Part shown: positions 48,081 through 56,740 of the stretch, one piece after another
How the letters are laid out: every line of letters begins with the position of its first letter
Numbering within the stretch: the stretch's first letter is position 1
NCBI RefSeq assembly: GCF_001442535.1
Contig: NZ_CP013141.1
Span: 2,825,574-2,889,573 of the forward strand
Length of the DNA: 64,000 nt
Direction of reading: 5' to 3'
Source: Lysobacter antibioticus
GTDB taxonomy: Bacteria; Pseudomonadota; Gammaproteobacteria; Xanthomonadales; Xanthomonadaceae
Position numbers and translations under genes: made by a program
Notes under the pieces: model-generated
Database searches by the model: none
What the model was told of the DNA's origin: nothing
Seen by the model: only the letters and a program-made list of their open reading frames with translations

Positions 48081-48461
48081 ATGAAACGCACCTGGACCAT
48101 CATCGGCGTCGCCGACGTCGCTCGCAGCTTCGGCTGGTATCAATCCTTGTTCGGTCAGGCCAAAACCGCGCCCGCGCACGATTTCTTCGGGCAAATCCTG
48201 GATACGGATGGAACCGTGTTGATCTGCTTCCATCAATGGGGCGCGCACGACCATCCGTCCCTGGCCAGTCCCGAGCACGCCCAGCCCGGTAACGGCCTGC
48301 TGTTGTTTTTCCGTGTCGATGATTTCGAGCAGGCCTTGGCCCGGGCACGCACGCTCGTGACGAAGCTGGAGGAAGAGCCTGGTTTCAATCCCAGCACCGG
48401 GACGCAGGAATTCGCGCTGCGCGACCCCGACGGCTATTACGTTATGGTCAGCGAGCTCTGA
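48081..48461 (+). CDS. VOC/glyoxalase-fold protein, cassette-like
   Basis: 126 residues with AGGAG before ATG 48081. Glyoxalase/bleomycin-resistance fold: IIGVADVARSFGWYQSLFG at the start, GTVLICFHQWG in the first module, GLLLFFRVDDFEQALARARTL and the closing EFALRDPDGYYVMVSEL in the second. Such proteins bind metal or small ligands, including antibiotics; specificity is unknown. It directly follows attC-like site C5, so it is the last recognisable cassette gene. No site is seen after it. Confidence 0.88.
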   Translation: MKRTWTIIGVADVARSFGWYQSLFGQAKTAPAHDFFGQILDTDGTVLICFHQWGAHDHPSLASPEHAQPGNGLLLFFRVDDFEQALARARTLVTKLEEEPGFNPSTGTQEFALRDPDGYYVMVSEL

Positions 48462-48578
48462 GGAAGTGCCGCCTCCCGGTCGTCCTCGGTGGCAACTTCA
48501 AATTCATCTGGAATGGTCCGCCGGCAGTTTGCGATGGATGCGGAGCGCTCCATCCGAGCGCCCCGCGCCATCGCGCGA

Positions 48579-49352
48579 TTACTTGTTCCCGCGCGCGGCT
48601 TGTTGAATGATCTTCGCGACCGCTTCCGGCTTGGAGACGTAGATCGCATGGCTGCCCGCTGTCTCGACCACGGTGGCGCCCGCGCGCTTGGCCATCATTT
48701 GCTGAGCCGGGGGCGGAATCATGCGATCGTCGGTCGCGACCAAGTACCAGCTCGGCTTCGACTTCCATGCCGGTACGGTGACCGCGCCGCCCAACGCACC
48801 GACGCCCCACGGCACCTGCGAAGCCGCCATAAACTCCGCTTCTTCGGCCGAAACGTCGCCGGCGAACGAGGCGGCGAACTTCTCGCGGTCGAGGAACAGG
48901 AAGCCATCCTGCGGCGGCAGAATCGGCGGGACCGCCGCGCCCGGGGGCGGGTTGGCGATCAAGGTCTGCACCGACTCGCCCTGGTCGGGAGCGAAGGCGG
49001 CGATGTAGACGAGGCGCTGCACCTTGGGGTCCATGCCGGCTTCCGAGATCACCACGCCGCCGTAGGAGTGGCCGACCAGAACGACCGACCCGTCCTGCTG
49101 TGCGATGGCGCGCTTGGTGAAGGCGACATCGTCGGCGAGCGACGTGGTCGGGTTCTGGACGATGGTGACGCGGTAGCCATCCTTCTTCAGCAGGTCGTGG
49201 ACTTTTTGCCAGCCGGATCCGTCGACGAAACCGCCGTGCACGAGCACGACGTTCTTCACTTCCTGAGGGGCGTTCTTGGCCGAGGCGGCGTCGGCCGTCG
49301 AGGCGAGGGACAGGGCGGCGGTCGTAGCGAGGGCGAGAGTCTTGAGGTTCAT
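48579..49352 (-). CDS. Exported alpha/beta hydrolase
   Basis: 257 residues from ATG 49352 (TGGAGAAC upstream). Signal peptide LKTLALATTAALSLASTADA. Alpha/beta-hydrolase fold: VVLVHGGFVDGSGW (oxyanion loop), nucleophile Ser96 in VLVGHSYGGVV, acid Asp in YLVATDDRMIPP, and catalytic His235 in AGSHAIYVSKPE. It resembles the salicylate-esterase/EstC-like group frequently annotated only as alpha/beta hydrolase. Periplasmic or secreted; substrate unknown. Divergent from the HD/LuxR regulator gene, with which it may share a control region (49353-49454). Confidence 0.9.
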   Translation of the reverse strand: MNLKTLALATTAALSLASTADAASAKNAPQEVKNVVLVHGGFVDGSGWQKVHDLLKKDGYRVTIVQNPTTSLADDVAFTKRAIAQQDGSVVLVGHSYGGVVISEAGMDPKVQRLVYIAAFAPDQGESVQTLIANPPPGAAVPPILPPQDGFLFLDREKFAASFAGDVSAEEAEFMAASQVPWGVGALGGAVTVPAWKSKPSWYLVATDDRMIPPPAQQMMAKRAGATVVETAGSHAIYVSKPEAVAKIIQQAARGNK

Positions 49353-49454
49353 GATGGTTCTCCAGAGGGTAGGGACCTGCATCACTTGGGAGGCGGATGG
49401 GTCGGCCCATCCGTGAGACATAGCTTGCGCGGCCGGTTCTAGACGCACCATCGG

Positions 49455-50987
49455 TTGAATGACCGAGGCCGGAGCGAGGGCGGCGGCATTAGACTTCCCG
49501 CCTCTGCACAGGGATCTGTTCAAGTGGACCTCGCTTCCGTAGCCCTGCTGGATGTCATGCGCTCGCTCGCATTCGTGGGCGATCTGTCGATGGGGCAGCC
49601 CACCGACCACTCGCCGCGAGCCGCTTGGATGGCAGGGGAGCTGGCGAGGGCCAGCGGCGCCGATGACGCCGCCTGCGCGCAGGCTTCGGCCGTCGCGCTG
49701 TTGCGCTGGTCGGGCTGCACCGCCAACGCGCCCGAATTCGCGCAGTTGTTCGGCGACGACGTCGGCGGGCGGAAAGCATTGCTCGCCACTCCATCCTCCG
49801 GCAGTGGGTTTCGGGCCGGTACGCGCAAAAAGGGATCTGCGTTCCTCTCGTTGTCGCGCATCCATTGCGAGGTCTCCGGAGACATTGCGTCACAGCTGGG
49901 TTTGGACGACGCGACCCAGTTCGCACTTCGCCACTTGTTCGAAAGCTACGACGGCTCGGGCGCTCCGGATGGGCTGCAGGGTGCGCAGGTCCCGCAATCG
50001 GTCTATATGGCTTCGCTGGCGGGCGACCTCGATATCTTCAATCGGCTGTATGGCCTGGAGCAGGCATGCAAGCTCGTCGGTCAACGCGCGGACGTTCTCT
50101 ATCCTGGTCACTTGGCCAAGCTGCTCGTGGCTCAAGCTTCGCAATGGCTGGCAGCGCTCGACGACGACCCTGCGTTGTCGGGCCGATGCTCGTTAGCCAA
50201 GTCGTTCTCGGAGCGCTTTACGCCCTTGGAGATACTCGCGCATGTCGTCGACCTGAAGTTGCCTTGGATGACTGGCTACTCCTTGCAAGTCGCGCAACTG
50301 GCGCGCAATGCAGCGTCGGGGCTCGGCCTGGATTCGGCCAGTCAGCAAAAGGTCTATCGCGCGGGGCTAATCCACGGAATGGGACGCGCCGCGGTTCCGA
50401 ACATGATCTGGGATACGCCCGGGAGGCTCGCCGAATCGGCCTGGGAACGAGTCCGGCTGGTTCCGTACTGGACCAACCGCGCGGCGCGACAGATAGGTTC
50501 CTTGGCAAGCGAAGCGGAGATCGCTTCGTATGCCTATGAACGACAAGATGGGTCCGGCTATTACCGAGAGTTCAAGACGGAGATGATTCCGATCGAGGGC
50601 CGGATCCTCGCGGCCGCGGCTGCGTGGGTGGCGCTACGTTGTCCGCGCCCATGGCGCGACGCGTTCGCAGAGGACGCGGCAACCGCCGTTCTGTTGGCCG
50701 ATGCTACCGCAGGACGCTACGACCCCGATGTCGTTGAAGCCCTTATGGACAGGCGGCGACCTGCGGCGATTCGACCGCCGGTGGCGCTGTCGTCGGGTCT
50801 CCTCACGGATCGCGAACGCGATGTGCTGCGCTGGATCAGCCTTGGGGCGAGCAACAAGGTCGTGGCTCAGAAGCTGGCGATCAGTCCCAGCACCGTGCGC
50901 ACTCACGTGGAGAACGCGTTCCGCAAGCTGGAATGCTCGACGCGCGCGGCAGCGACATTGAAGGCGACGCAACTGGGCTTGTTGTAA
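49455..50987 (+). CDS. HD-GYP-like domain fused to a LuxR helix-turn-helix
   Basis: 510 codons from TTG 49455; GTG 49524 is another possible start. It has two HD-type helical halves: the first holds LRHLFESYDGSGAPDG, the second LIHGMGRAAVPNMIWDTPG and YERQDGSGYYREFKTEMIPIEGRIL. In classical HD-GYP phosphodiesterases the HD pair begins LLHDIGKxxVP and later HH-E--DGxGYP; here HD is HG and GYP is GYY, so metal-dependent c-di-GMP hydrolysis is doubtful. The last 65 residues are a LuxR/GerE domain (LLTDRERDVLRWISLGASNKVVAQKLAISPSTVRTHV). A one-protein sensor-regulator is likely, the HD part acting as ligand-binding domain. Confidence 0.85.
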   Translation: MNDRGRSEGGGIRLPASAQGSVQVDLASVALLDVMRSLAFVGDLSMGQPTDHSPRAAWMAGELARASGADDAACAQASAVALLRWSGCTANAPEFAQLFGDDVGGRKALLATPSSGSGFRAGTRKKGSAFLSLSRIHCEVSGDIASQLGLDDATQFALRHLFESYDGSGAPDGLQGAQVPQSVYMASLAGDLDIFNRLYGLEQACKLVGQRADVLYPGHLAKLLVAQASQWLAALDDDPALSGRCSLAKSFSERFTPLEILAHVVDLKLPWMTGYSLQVAQLARNAASGLGLDSASQQKVYRAGLIHGMGRAAVPNMIWDTPGRLAESAWERVRLVPYWTNRAARQIGSLASEAEIASYAYERQDGSGYYREFKTEMIPIEGRILAAAAAWVALRCPRPWRDAFAEDAATAVLLADATAGRYDPDVVEALMDRRRPAAIRPPVALSSGLLTDRERDVLRWISLGASNKVVAQKLAISPSTVRTHVENAFRKLECSTRAAATLKATQLGLL

Positions 50988-51079
50988 TGCCTGGCCCGGC
51001 GAAACAGCACTCGCGATGGGCCCGAAGCAAAGCCGACGGCGTTCGGCGATCGGTCCGGACCGACAAAAAACGCTGGTCG

Positions 51080-51946
51080 CTAGTCGTCCTGCCTGGCCAC
51101 CAGGTCGCTGATGTAGTCGTCGAGCGTCGTCGTGCCCCGCAGCGGGTCGTCGGATAGGTCGAAGCCGTCGTCGATGCTGACGGCGGTCATTCGCGCATAG
51201 GAATCGGCAGCGGCTTCGGAAAAGCCGAGGCCCAGGAAGGCCTGCTTCCACTGGTCGCGCGGCGTGACCTTCACCTTTACCGGCTGGCCGAGCGCTTTCG
51301 AGAAGGCCTCGGCGACATCGTTCGAGGAATACAGGCGTGGGCCTTCCACGTAACGCACGCCGGTGTCGTCCAGTGGCGACAACAGCCTCGCCGCGGCCGC
51401 TTCGCCCAAGTCGCGCGGTGCGACCATCGGAAGGGCGAGATCGGCCGGAAACAGGGTGGACAGCTCGCCGGTGCTGCGGATGGCATCGAGCTGCCCGTCC
51501 CAGTTGCTCATGTAGTAAGCCGCACGGTTGATGGCGGCGGGAATCGGTCCGCCGCGCAGGCCTTGTTCGAGTTCCCACAAGACATTGAGGTCGCCGATGC
51601 GCTCGCCGGGCTGCGCGCCGCCGGTGGATTCGGCGACCACTTTCTCCAGCCGCGAGCCATCGAGCGCGGCGAGAATATTGGCGACCGTGCGCCGTTCGAC
51701 CGCATCGGTATCGGTGCTCGTGTCCGCGGGTGGGTTGAGCAGGAAAGCGCGGCGCCCGAGGCGCAGCGCCGCGCGCAAGGACGCCACGTCCTCTACGTCC
51801 GCCTCGGCGATCCCGGCGCCCTTCGCGCGCCACTCATCGGCACGCGCGGCAGAGCGGGTCACGATGGTGACCGATTCTCCGCGTGCGAGCAGGCAGTCGG
51901 CCGTGGCCGACCCTGCATGTCCGGTACCGCCCATGATGACGTACAC
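51080..51946 (-). CDS. NmrA-like NAD(P)-binding protein
   Basis: 288 residues. GTG 51946 with GGAGGAAC upstream is chosen because the Rossmann strand begins there (MYVIMGGTGHAGSATADCLL); an upstream in-frame ATG (52042) adds 32 Arg-rich residues. Atypical short-chain reductase of the NmrA/azoreductase-like type: GGTGHAG nucleotide loop, VTIVTRSAARADEW, ADVEDVASLRAAL, FLLNPPAD, then NRAAYYMSNWD. The usual YxxxK is absent, as in NmrA proteins, which may sense NAD(P) redox state or use it as a reductase. Single gene converging with the HD/LuxR gene. Confidence 0.88.
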   Translation of the reverse strand: MYVIMGGTGHAGSATADCLLARGESVTIVTRSAARADEWRAKGAGIAEADVEDVASLRAALRLGRRAFLLNPPADTSTDTDAVERRTVANILAALDGSRLEKVVAESTGGAQPGERIGDLNVLWELEQGLRGGPIPAAINRAAYYMSNWDGQLDAIRSTGELSTLFPADLALPMVAPRDLGEAAAARLLSPLDDTGVRYVEGPRLYSSNDVAEAFSKALGQPVKVKVTPRDQWKQAFLGLGFSEAAADSYARMTAVSIDDGFDLSDDPLRGTTTLDDYISDLVARQDD

Positions 51947-52163
51947 GCGGCGTTCCTCCCTGGCGCCTGCGCGCCGATGATTGCGGCGGCCTGCCTGCGG
52001 TCGCCGGGGATGAGATCTCAGAGCCGGATCGCGCAGTCGCAATGGCCTTCTCCAGGCGCGCGCTCGTGCCTGGAGATTCCGGCCGACCGGGCGGCCGCAT
52101 GGCCTGGATGAAGATTGCTTGCCGACGATGCGGCCGCAAGCCGAAGCGGTCAGCGCTTCTTCG

Positions 52164-52559
52164 TCAGTGCTTCTTCGAATCCGCCGGACTTTCCGTGTGC
52201 ATCACGCAACGCCACTGATCGCCCACCTTGACCCAGGTCGAGGTGTCGTAGACGTCCATCTCCGTGGTCTTGCCTTCCATCGCCACCTTCTGCAACACGC
52301 GATAGCTGGCGACGGCCACATCGTCCGTCGGCAGCAGGACGTCCATCGCGGATATCTTGTAGTCGAGCAGCTTGACTCGGTCGTCGTTCGCCATCTTGGT
52401 GTAGGTGGCATGGTCGAACTTGTGCGCACCATGTCCGCTGACCATGAGGGCGGGCTCGGTCAGCATTTCGGTGGCCACTTGCGGCGATCCCTCCAGTATC
52501 GACTGCCAGAACGCTTTTTCCAGTCGCTCGATCTCGCCTTTCTGTTTCGTCGTGCTCAT
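52164..52559 (-). CDS. NTF2-like (DUF4440-type) protein
   Basis: 131 residues with GGAGC before ATG 52559. Cytoplasmic NTF2-like fold: IERLEKAFWQSILEGSPQVATEMLTEPALMVSGHG, FDHATYTKMANDDRVKLLDYKIS, DDVAVASYRVLQKVAMEG and TSTWVKVGDQWRCVMHTESPA. Cone-shaped proteins of this group include small-ligand binders and isomerases; the closing W--V--QWR---H pattern is typical for DUF4440. No catalytic residues can be assigned. Upstream lies the promoter region shared with the divergent lipocalin-like gene (about 375 bp). Confidence 0.85.
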   Translation of the reverse strand: MSTTKQKGEIERLEKAFWQSILEGSPQVATEMLTEPALMVSGHGAHKFDHATYTKMANDDRVKLLDYKISAMDVLLPTDDVAVASYRVLQKVAMEGKTTEMDVYDTSTWVKVGDQWRCVMHTESPADSKKH

Positions 52560-52934
52560 GGCATTGCTCCCTAGTCGGGCCAGGAGTGCACAGGGATAAG
52601 TGCGAACGCGTTATCCCGTCGTGAGAGGGATGCGGTCGTCGTATAACAATTCGTTCCAACCGCATTGCGGCTTGCTGGCTGCGAACAATGAATGCGCCGC
52701 TCCGGGCGCCGCCAAACCCGAGGGTCGTCACGTTTCTGGCCGGCTTATGGCGCAGGACGGTGCGAGCGGTGTGGTGCGAACGTCGCTATTGCAGCCAGGC
52801 CGAGTCGCTGCACGGCCTATCATGCGCCAGGCATGACGGATGGAACTGGTGTTGCGGCTTGGGCATGCGGATCTTCGGATGAACCCGGGCGGGCGACCTG
52901 CCGCAGCCTTCGACGTCCAGCAGAGGAGATCCTG

Positions 52935-53444
52935 ATGAAAACCGGTATTTTATTTCTGGCCTTGACCGGCCTGTCGATCGGCTGCGCCGTCGCAGCGCCG
53001 CCGGCCGCCAAGGGCGAGGCGGAACCCTTGCGTTCCCGGCTCGTGGGTACCTGGCAAGTCATGGAGGTGGTCGACACCGACCCCGCCGGAAAGATTCAGC
53101 ATCCTTATGGCGAGCGCCCCACGGGATACATCGTCTACGACCCGACCGGTCATCTGCATGTGCAGCTCATGCGGACGCCGGCGACGCCGCCGTTCGCCGA
53201 GGGCGATCAGAAGGGCAGCGAGCGGGAAGTCCGGGCCGCTTACGACGGCTATGTGGCCTACTTCGGCACCTACCGGGTCGATGAAGCGCAGAGCAAGGTG
53301 ATTCATGAGGTGCAGGGCAGCCTGATGCCGAGCTACACCGGCACCGACCAACCCCGTCCATTCAAGCTCAGCGGGGATGAGCTGATCATCGAAGGGAAAA
53401 CCCAGGAAGGCGGTTTCTACCGGCGGTTCCGCAGAGTCAAGTAA
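52935..53444 (+). CDS. Exported lipocalin-like domain protein
   Basis: 169 residues from ATG 52935 with GAGGAG upstream; the frame extends further 5' with no leader. Signal peptide LFLALTGLSIGCAVAA. Lipocalin-like (PF13924-type) barrel: LVGTWQVMEVVDTDPAGKIQHPYGERPTGYIVYDPTGHLHVQLMR, VAYFGTYRVDEAQSKVIHEVQGSLMPSYTGTDQPRPFKLSGDELII, ending FYRRFRRV. The LVGTW opening and the Y-x-G-TY-VD motif are diagnostic. Periplasmic small-molecule binding is probable. The 260 bp before the next gene hold nothing I can support. Confidence 0.87.
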   Translation: MKTGILFLALTGLSIGCAVAAPPAAKGEAEPLRSRLVGTWQVMEVVDTDPAGKIQHPYGERPTGYIVYDPTGHLHVQLMRTPATPPFAEGDQKGSEREVRAAYDGYVAYFGTYRVDEAQSKVIHEVQGSLMPSYTGTDQPRPFKLSGDELIIEGKTQEGGFYRRFRRVK

Positions 53445-53704
53445 GTCGCAGGCCCGGTCGGCTCTGTCGCCATCCCTGCAGCGAATGCGGGCTTCGCGCC
53501 GAGTCGTGCATGCCGATTCGTGATTGCCTGCGCGCTTTGCCGACGGCGCCGGCATTCGATGGGGTAGGGGGCATGGGCAAGGCCGGTCCCGGTTGCCAAA
53601 GCCGTGCGCACGGGGCAACGTATGCGCTGTTTGCTTCCGCATCGATCCTGCATCGACGCAGCGCACTCCCCTCCACTGTCAAGAAGTAAAGCGTAGTAAG
53701 CACC

Positions 53705-54355
53705 ATGAAAAATCACTGTTTTGCAATGCTCCTCGCGGCAGCGGCACTGTCTCCGGTCACGGCGCTTGCCGCATCGCGCAGCTACACCTATCTGGATGCG
53801 GGCTATGGAAAGCAGACGATCGAGTCGGCCGACTCCGATCCCTTGCTGCGCCTGGGCGATATCGATGCCGACGGCGGCTATGTCGGCGGCTCGGTCGAGC
53901 TGGGGCGCGGGATGTTTCTGACCGGCGCCTTCCACCGGGGCAATGGCGATGTCGACGTGAGCTCCGGATCGCAGGTGCTGACCCGCTTGGACGTGGACGT
54001 GCAGCAAGTCGCGCTCGGCCTGGGCTACCACTACGAGATCAACGAGCGCCTCGATTGGACCGCGGAGCTGGGTTATCTCAACGCCCGCTTCGAGTACGAG
54101 AACCGCGCCCTGGCGTTCACCGAGAAACAGGATGGCGACGATGCCCGCGCATCGGTCGGCCTGCGCGGCAACCTGAGCGAACGCCTGGAGGCCTGGGGCA
54201 AGCTCAGGTACACCGACGGCGATACCTACGACGGCGAGGTCAGCGGCGCGGTAGGCGCTTTGCTGAAGTTCAACGAGCTGTGGGGCTTGACCGCCGAAGC
54301 CGGGGCGGGCGCGGGCAATCGCCAGTACACGCTCGGGGTTCGCGCTTCTTTCTGA
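53705..54355 (+). CDS. Ax21-like outer-membrane beta-barrel protein
   Basis: 216 residues. Signal peptide FAMLLAAAALSPVTALA then eight or so amphipathic strands: YTYLDAGYGKQTIES, GGYVGGSVELGRGMFLTGAFHRGNGDVDV, VQQVALGLGYHYEINERLDWTAELGYLNARFEYE, ASVGLRGNLSERLEAWGKLRYTDGD, ending YTLGVRASF with the C-terminal Phe recognised by the barrel assembly machine. Length, strand order and the YxDGGY-like opening resemble the Ax21 family of Xanthomonadaceae, an abundant outer-membrane protein secreted in vesicles. Role in signalling by Ax21 has been disputed, so only the barrel call is firm. Confidence 0.82.
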   Translation: MKNHCFAMLLAAAALSPVTALAASRSYTYLDAGYGKQTIESADSDPLLRLGDIDADGGYVGGSVELGRGMFLTGAFHRGNGDVDVSSGSQVLTRLDVDVQQVALGLGYHYEINERLDWTAELGYLNARFEYENRALAFTEKQDGDDARASVGLRGNLSERLEAWGKLRYTDGDTYDGEVSGAVGALLKFNELWGLTAEAGAGAGNRQYTLGVRASF

Positions 54356-54726
54356 GCCAGGCCTTCAATGCTGGACGAGTATCCAAGCGGTGCCCCAGCT
54401 GTCTTGGCCTATTCAGGAAGCAGCGGGCCAGTCTTGCGGTTGGGATCGTTGATATCTGCTCAAGGCTCAGGCGTTCGTCCGGAGGCGGACGCTTGAGCGA
54501 GTAGCCGGGGCCGGGAGCTCATTATTCCTTGCGCCATCTTCCCGGCTGCGATCAGCGCAATCGTGTGGCAGGGGGCTGCCGGAGAGCTTGTCCGTTGCGG
54601 TCACCGGCCGCGGTGAAGCCGGGTCCTGCTGGTATCGCCGGTACTGGGGGTTCTGGTGGATAGTGCCTGCCGGTAGGATGCCGATGGTGCGAGCACTGTA
54701 CAAAGTGCTCGCTGCCTTGGAGGCAA
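54356..54726. other. Gap before LytS/LytTR system 2
   Basis: About 370 bp. No supported gene, repeat or clear terminator. Frames here are short and Arg/Ala-rich. Presumably it contains the promoter of the kinase operon. Confidence 0.5.
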
Positions 54727-55866
54727 TTGTTCCGCCAGACACTCAATATGCTCGTCACTGCGGGAGCGGTTCTGAAGCGAATACCAGCGGTCTTCTGGAT
54801 GGTCATCATCTGGTGGACGGGCTACGCAATTGTGTTTGCCGCCCAGATCGTTCGCATGAGCGGCCCGGAAGGCATGTCGATGTCTTGGCCACAGGCGCTT
54901 CACTTCGGCTTCGGCAGTTGGATGATGTGGGTGCCGGTGACCTTGGGGCTGTACTGGCTGGTGCGGCGCAGTCCGATCGAGCGCGGCCGGATACTGCGTT
55001 CTTTGGCGATCCTGCTCGGTGCCTCCCTTCTGACGGTGTTGCTCCGGGCGGCCTATGTCTATGCGACAAGCTCCGTCTTCCATTGGTTCGGTCATCATCC
55101 TCGTCCGGGATTCATGGAGGTTCTGACCGGTAGCCTGAGTTACAACCTGATGCTTGCCTGGGTCGTGATTGGAATGGCGCACGCGCTCGTTTTCTATCAC
55201 AGGAGCATGGACAGGGGCAGGCAGATCGCGAGGCTGCAAGAGGGCCTCACCACGGCAAAGCTGGAAGCATTGCGTGCACAAATGAACCCTCATTTCCTTT
55301 TCAATGCGCTCAACTCCGTCGCCGAAATGGTGCATCGGGATCCGGAGCTGGCTGATCGGATGCTGGTTTCGCTTTCGCTCCTGCTTCAGGAGGGGCTATC
55401 CGTCGATAGAGTTCAATTCCGGCCGCTCCGCGAGGAGATCGAGCTAATCAACAGCTACTTGATGATCGAGAAGGTTCGTTTGAGCGATCGGCTAAAGGTC
55501 GAATGGAGCGTCGAAACGGCAGCTCTGGATGTTTCGGTGCCGGCGCTGATTCTGCAACCCTTGGTCGAAAATGCCGTGGTGCACGGTATTTCGCGACGGC
55601 GAGCTCCGAGCGTGTTAGGCATCGGCTGTGAATTGCGTGGCGAGACCTTGGTCGTCGAAGTGTCTAATTGTGTGTCTCCCGATGGGGCGGCGCCTCATGG
55701 TTCGGGCATCGGCTTGGGAAGTGCGCGCAGCCGCCTGCAGCTCTTGTACGGGGGGCGGGCGACCATCCGGCAATGCTCGACGGAATCCGGGAGATACCTC
55801 GTTCGAATAACCGTTCCGACGGGAAAGTATGGGGCTGCCAGTCTTCCCGGTGAGTCTCCGGCATGA
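54727..55866 (+). CDS. LytS-type sensor histidine kinase (system 2)
   Basis: 379 codons from TTG 54727, or 372 from ATG 54748, which is equally plausible. Four transmembrane helices in the first 155 residues (VFWMVIIWWTGYAIVFAA, FGSWMMWVPVTLGLYWLV, SLAILLGASLLTVLLRAAYVYA, LMLAWVVIGMAHALVFY). The His_kinase domain has His189 (TTG numbering) in RAQMNPHFLFNALNSVAEM; the ATPase part has LVENAVVHGIS and GIGLGSARSRLQLLYGG. It overlaps the downstream LytTR gene by ATGA, so translation is coupled and the two are cognate. A histidine-rich loop (FHWFGHHPRP) between helices could bind metal. Confidence 0.9.
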   Translation: MFRQTLNMLVTAGAVLKRIPAVFWMVIIWWTGYAIVFAAQIVRMSGPEGMSMSWPQALHFGFGSWMMWVPVTLGLYWLVRRSPIERGRILRSLAILLGASLLTVLLRAAYVYATSSVFHWFGHHPRPGFMEVLTGSLSYNLMLAWVVIGMAHALVFYHRSMDRGRQIARLQEGLTTAKLEALRAQMNPHFLFNALNSVAEMVHRDPELADRMLVSLSLLLQEGLSVDRVQFRPLREEIELINSYLMIEKVRLSDRLKVEWSVETAALDVSVPALILQPLVENAVVHGISRRRAPSVLGIGCELRGETLVVEVSNCVSPDGAAPHGSGIGLGSARSRLQLLYGGRATIRQCSTESGRYLVRITVPTGKYGAASLPGESPA

Positions 55867-56588
55867 CCTCGCTGCGCGCTGCGATCATCGATGACGAGCC
55901 GATGGCGCGTGCCAGGCTGCGTCGTCTGTTGGAGAGAGTAGGTCGGGACCTGGTATCCGTCGTGGCCGAGTGTGTCGACATCGGAGAGCTATCGGCCGTT
56001 GCGGCGAATTTGGACATTGACGTTCTCTTTCTGGATATCGAGATGCCAGGTGGAGATGGATTCCAGGCTCTGGCTCGATGGCCAGGGCCCCGGCCGCACG
56101 TGGTGTTCGTGACGGCGTACCCGCAGCACGGCGCCCGGGCCTTCGACGTGCGTGCCGTCGATTATTTGATCAAGCCGGTTTCGGGCGAGCGTTTGCGGGA
56201 TACGCTCGAAAGACTGAGTGGGGCTCGGACGAAAGATGGCGTGGTCAACGAAGCCGTCAGCGACGCCGATCGCATTCCGCTGAAGGTCGGAAGCCGGGTT
56301 CATCTTGTGCAAAGGAACAAGATCGATCTTGTCGTTTCGATAGGGAATTATCTTGAAGTTCACGCGGACGGGGCCGTCTATACCGTGCGTGAAACCTTGA
56401 CGGATTTTCATTCGCGCCTCGGCTGCGCCGAGTTCGCCCGGCTGCACCGGTCTGCCGTTGTACGCATCGCGGCTATTCGCCAGATCGTTCCTGCCGGTTC
56501 GGCCAGGTTCCGGATCGTGCTCGATTCCGGTCAGCATCTGTTCTCCGGGCGCCAGTTCCGCAGCAAGGTAGACGAGCTGCTGGCATAG
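55863..56588 (+). CDS. LytTR-family response regulator (system 2)
   Basis: 241 residues; ATG 55863 overlaps the kinase stop. Receiver: IIDDEPMAR acid pair, phospho-Asp58 in VLFLDIEMPGGDGF, Thr in VFVTAYPQ, Lys in LIKPVS. LytTR DNA-binding domain from about 138: IPLKVGSRVHLVQRNKIDLVVSIGNYLEVHAD, FARLHRSAVVRIAAIRQIV, FSGRQFRSKVDELL. Same architecture as the regulator at 40751-41548, so the window has two such pairs. Targets unknown; LytTR regulators bind paired 9-bp repeats near promoters. Confidence 0.92.
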   Translation: MTSLRAAIIDDEPMARARLRRLLERVGRDLVSVVAECVDIGELSAVAANLDIDVLFLDIEMPGGDGFQALARWPGPRPHVVFVTAYPQHGARAFDVRAVDYLIKPVSGERLRDTLERLSGARTKDGVVNEAVSDADRIPLKVGSRVHLVQRNKIDLVVSIGNYLEVHADGAVYTVRETLTDFHSRLGCAEFARLHRSAVVRIAAIRQIVPAGSARFRIVLDSGQHLFSGRQFRSKVDELLA

Positions 56589-56740
56589 CGCGAGCCCAGG
56601 AAGTCCGCCTGCAGAAGCCGGTCGAGCTTACGAGTGGGCACCTGCGCGTATCGTTCGTGCCATGGCGCTGGCTGGGATAAGGTGTACGGACACGCATAAA
56701 TTTTTTTGGCGCTGTCATACCCCTCCATGGAGGACTGCCG

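Larger units (their letters stand above)
45965..48461 (+). mobile_element. Integron cassette cluster C (attC-like sites with small genes, no integrase)
   Basis: Plus-strand small genes alternate with attC-like sites at 45965-46023 (best), 46395-46459, 47082-47135, 47728-47765 (weak) and 48009-48072. Several genes end in the left core of the following site (GCCTAGC, GCATAGC, GTCTGAT). All genes point the same way, products are unrelated small proteins, and no integrase is present: the picture of a CALIN or the eroded distal part of a chromosomal integron. Confidence 0.65.

Noticed and set aside
31063..48461. Integron integrase gene within the cassette region
   Set aside because: No frame in the window shows tyrosine-recombinase motifs (R...H-x-x-R...Y), so only attC-like sites can be claimed.
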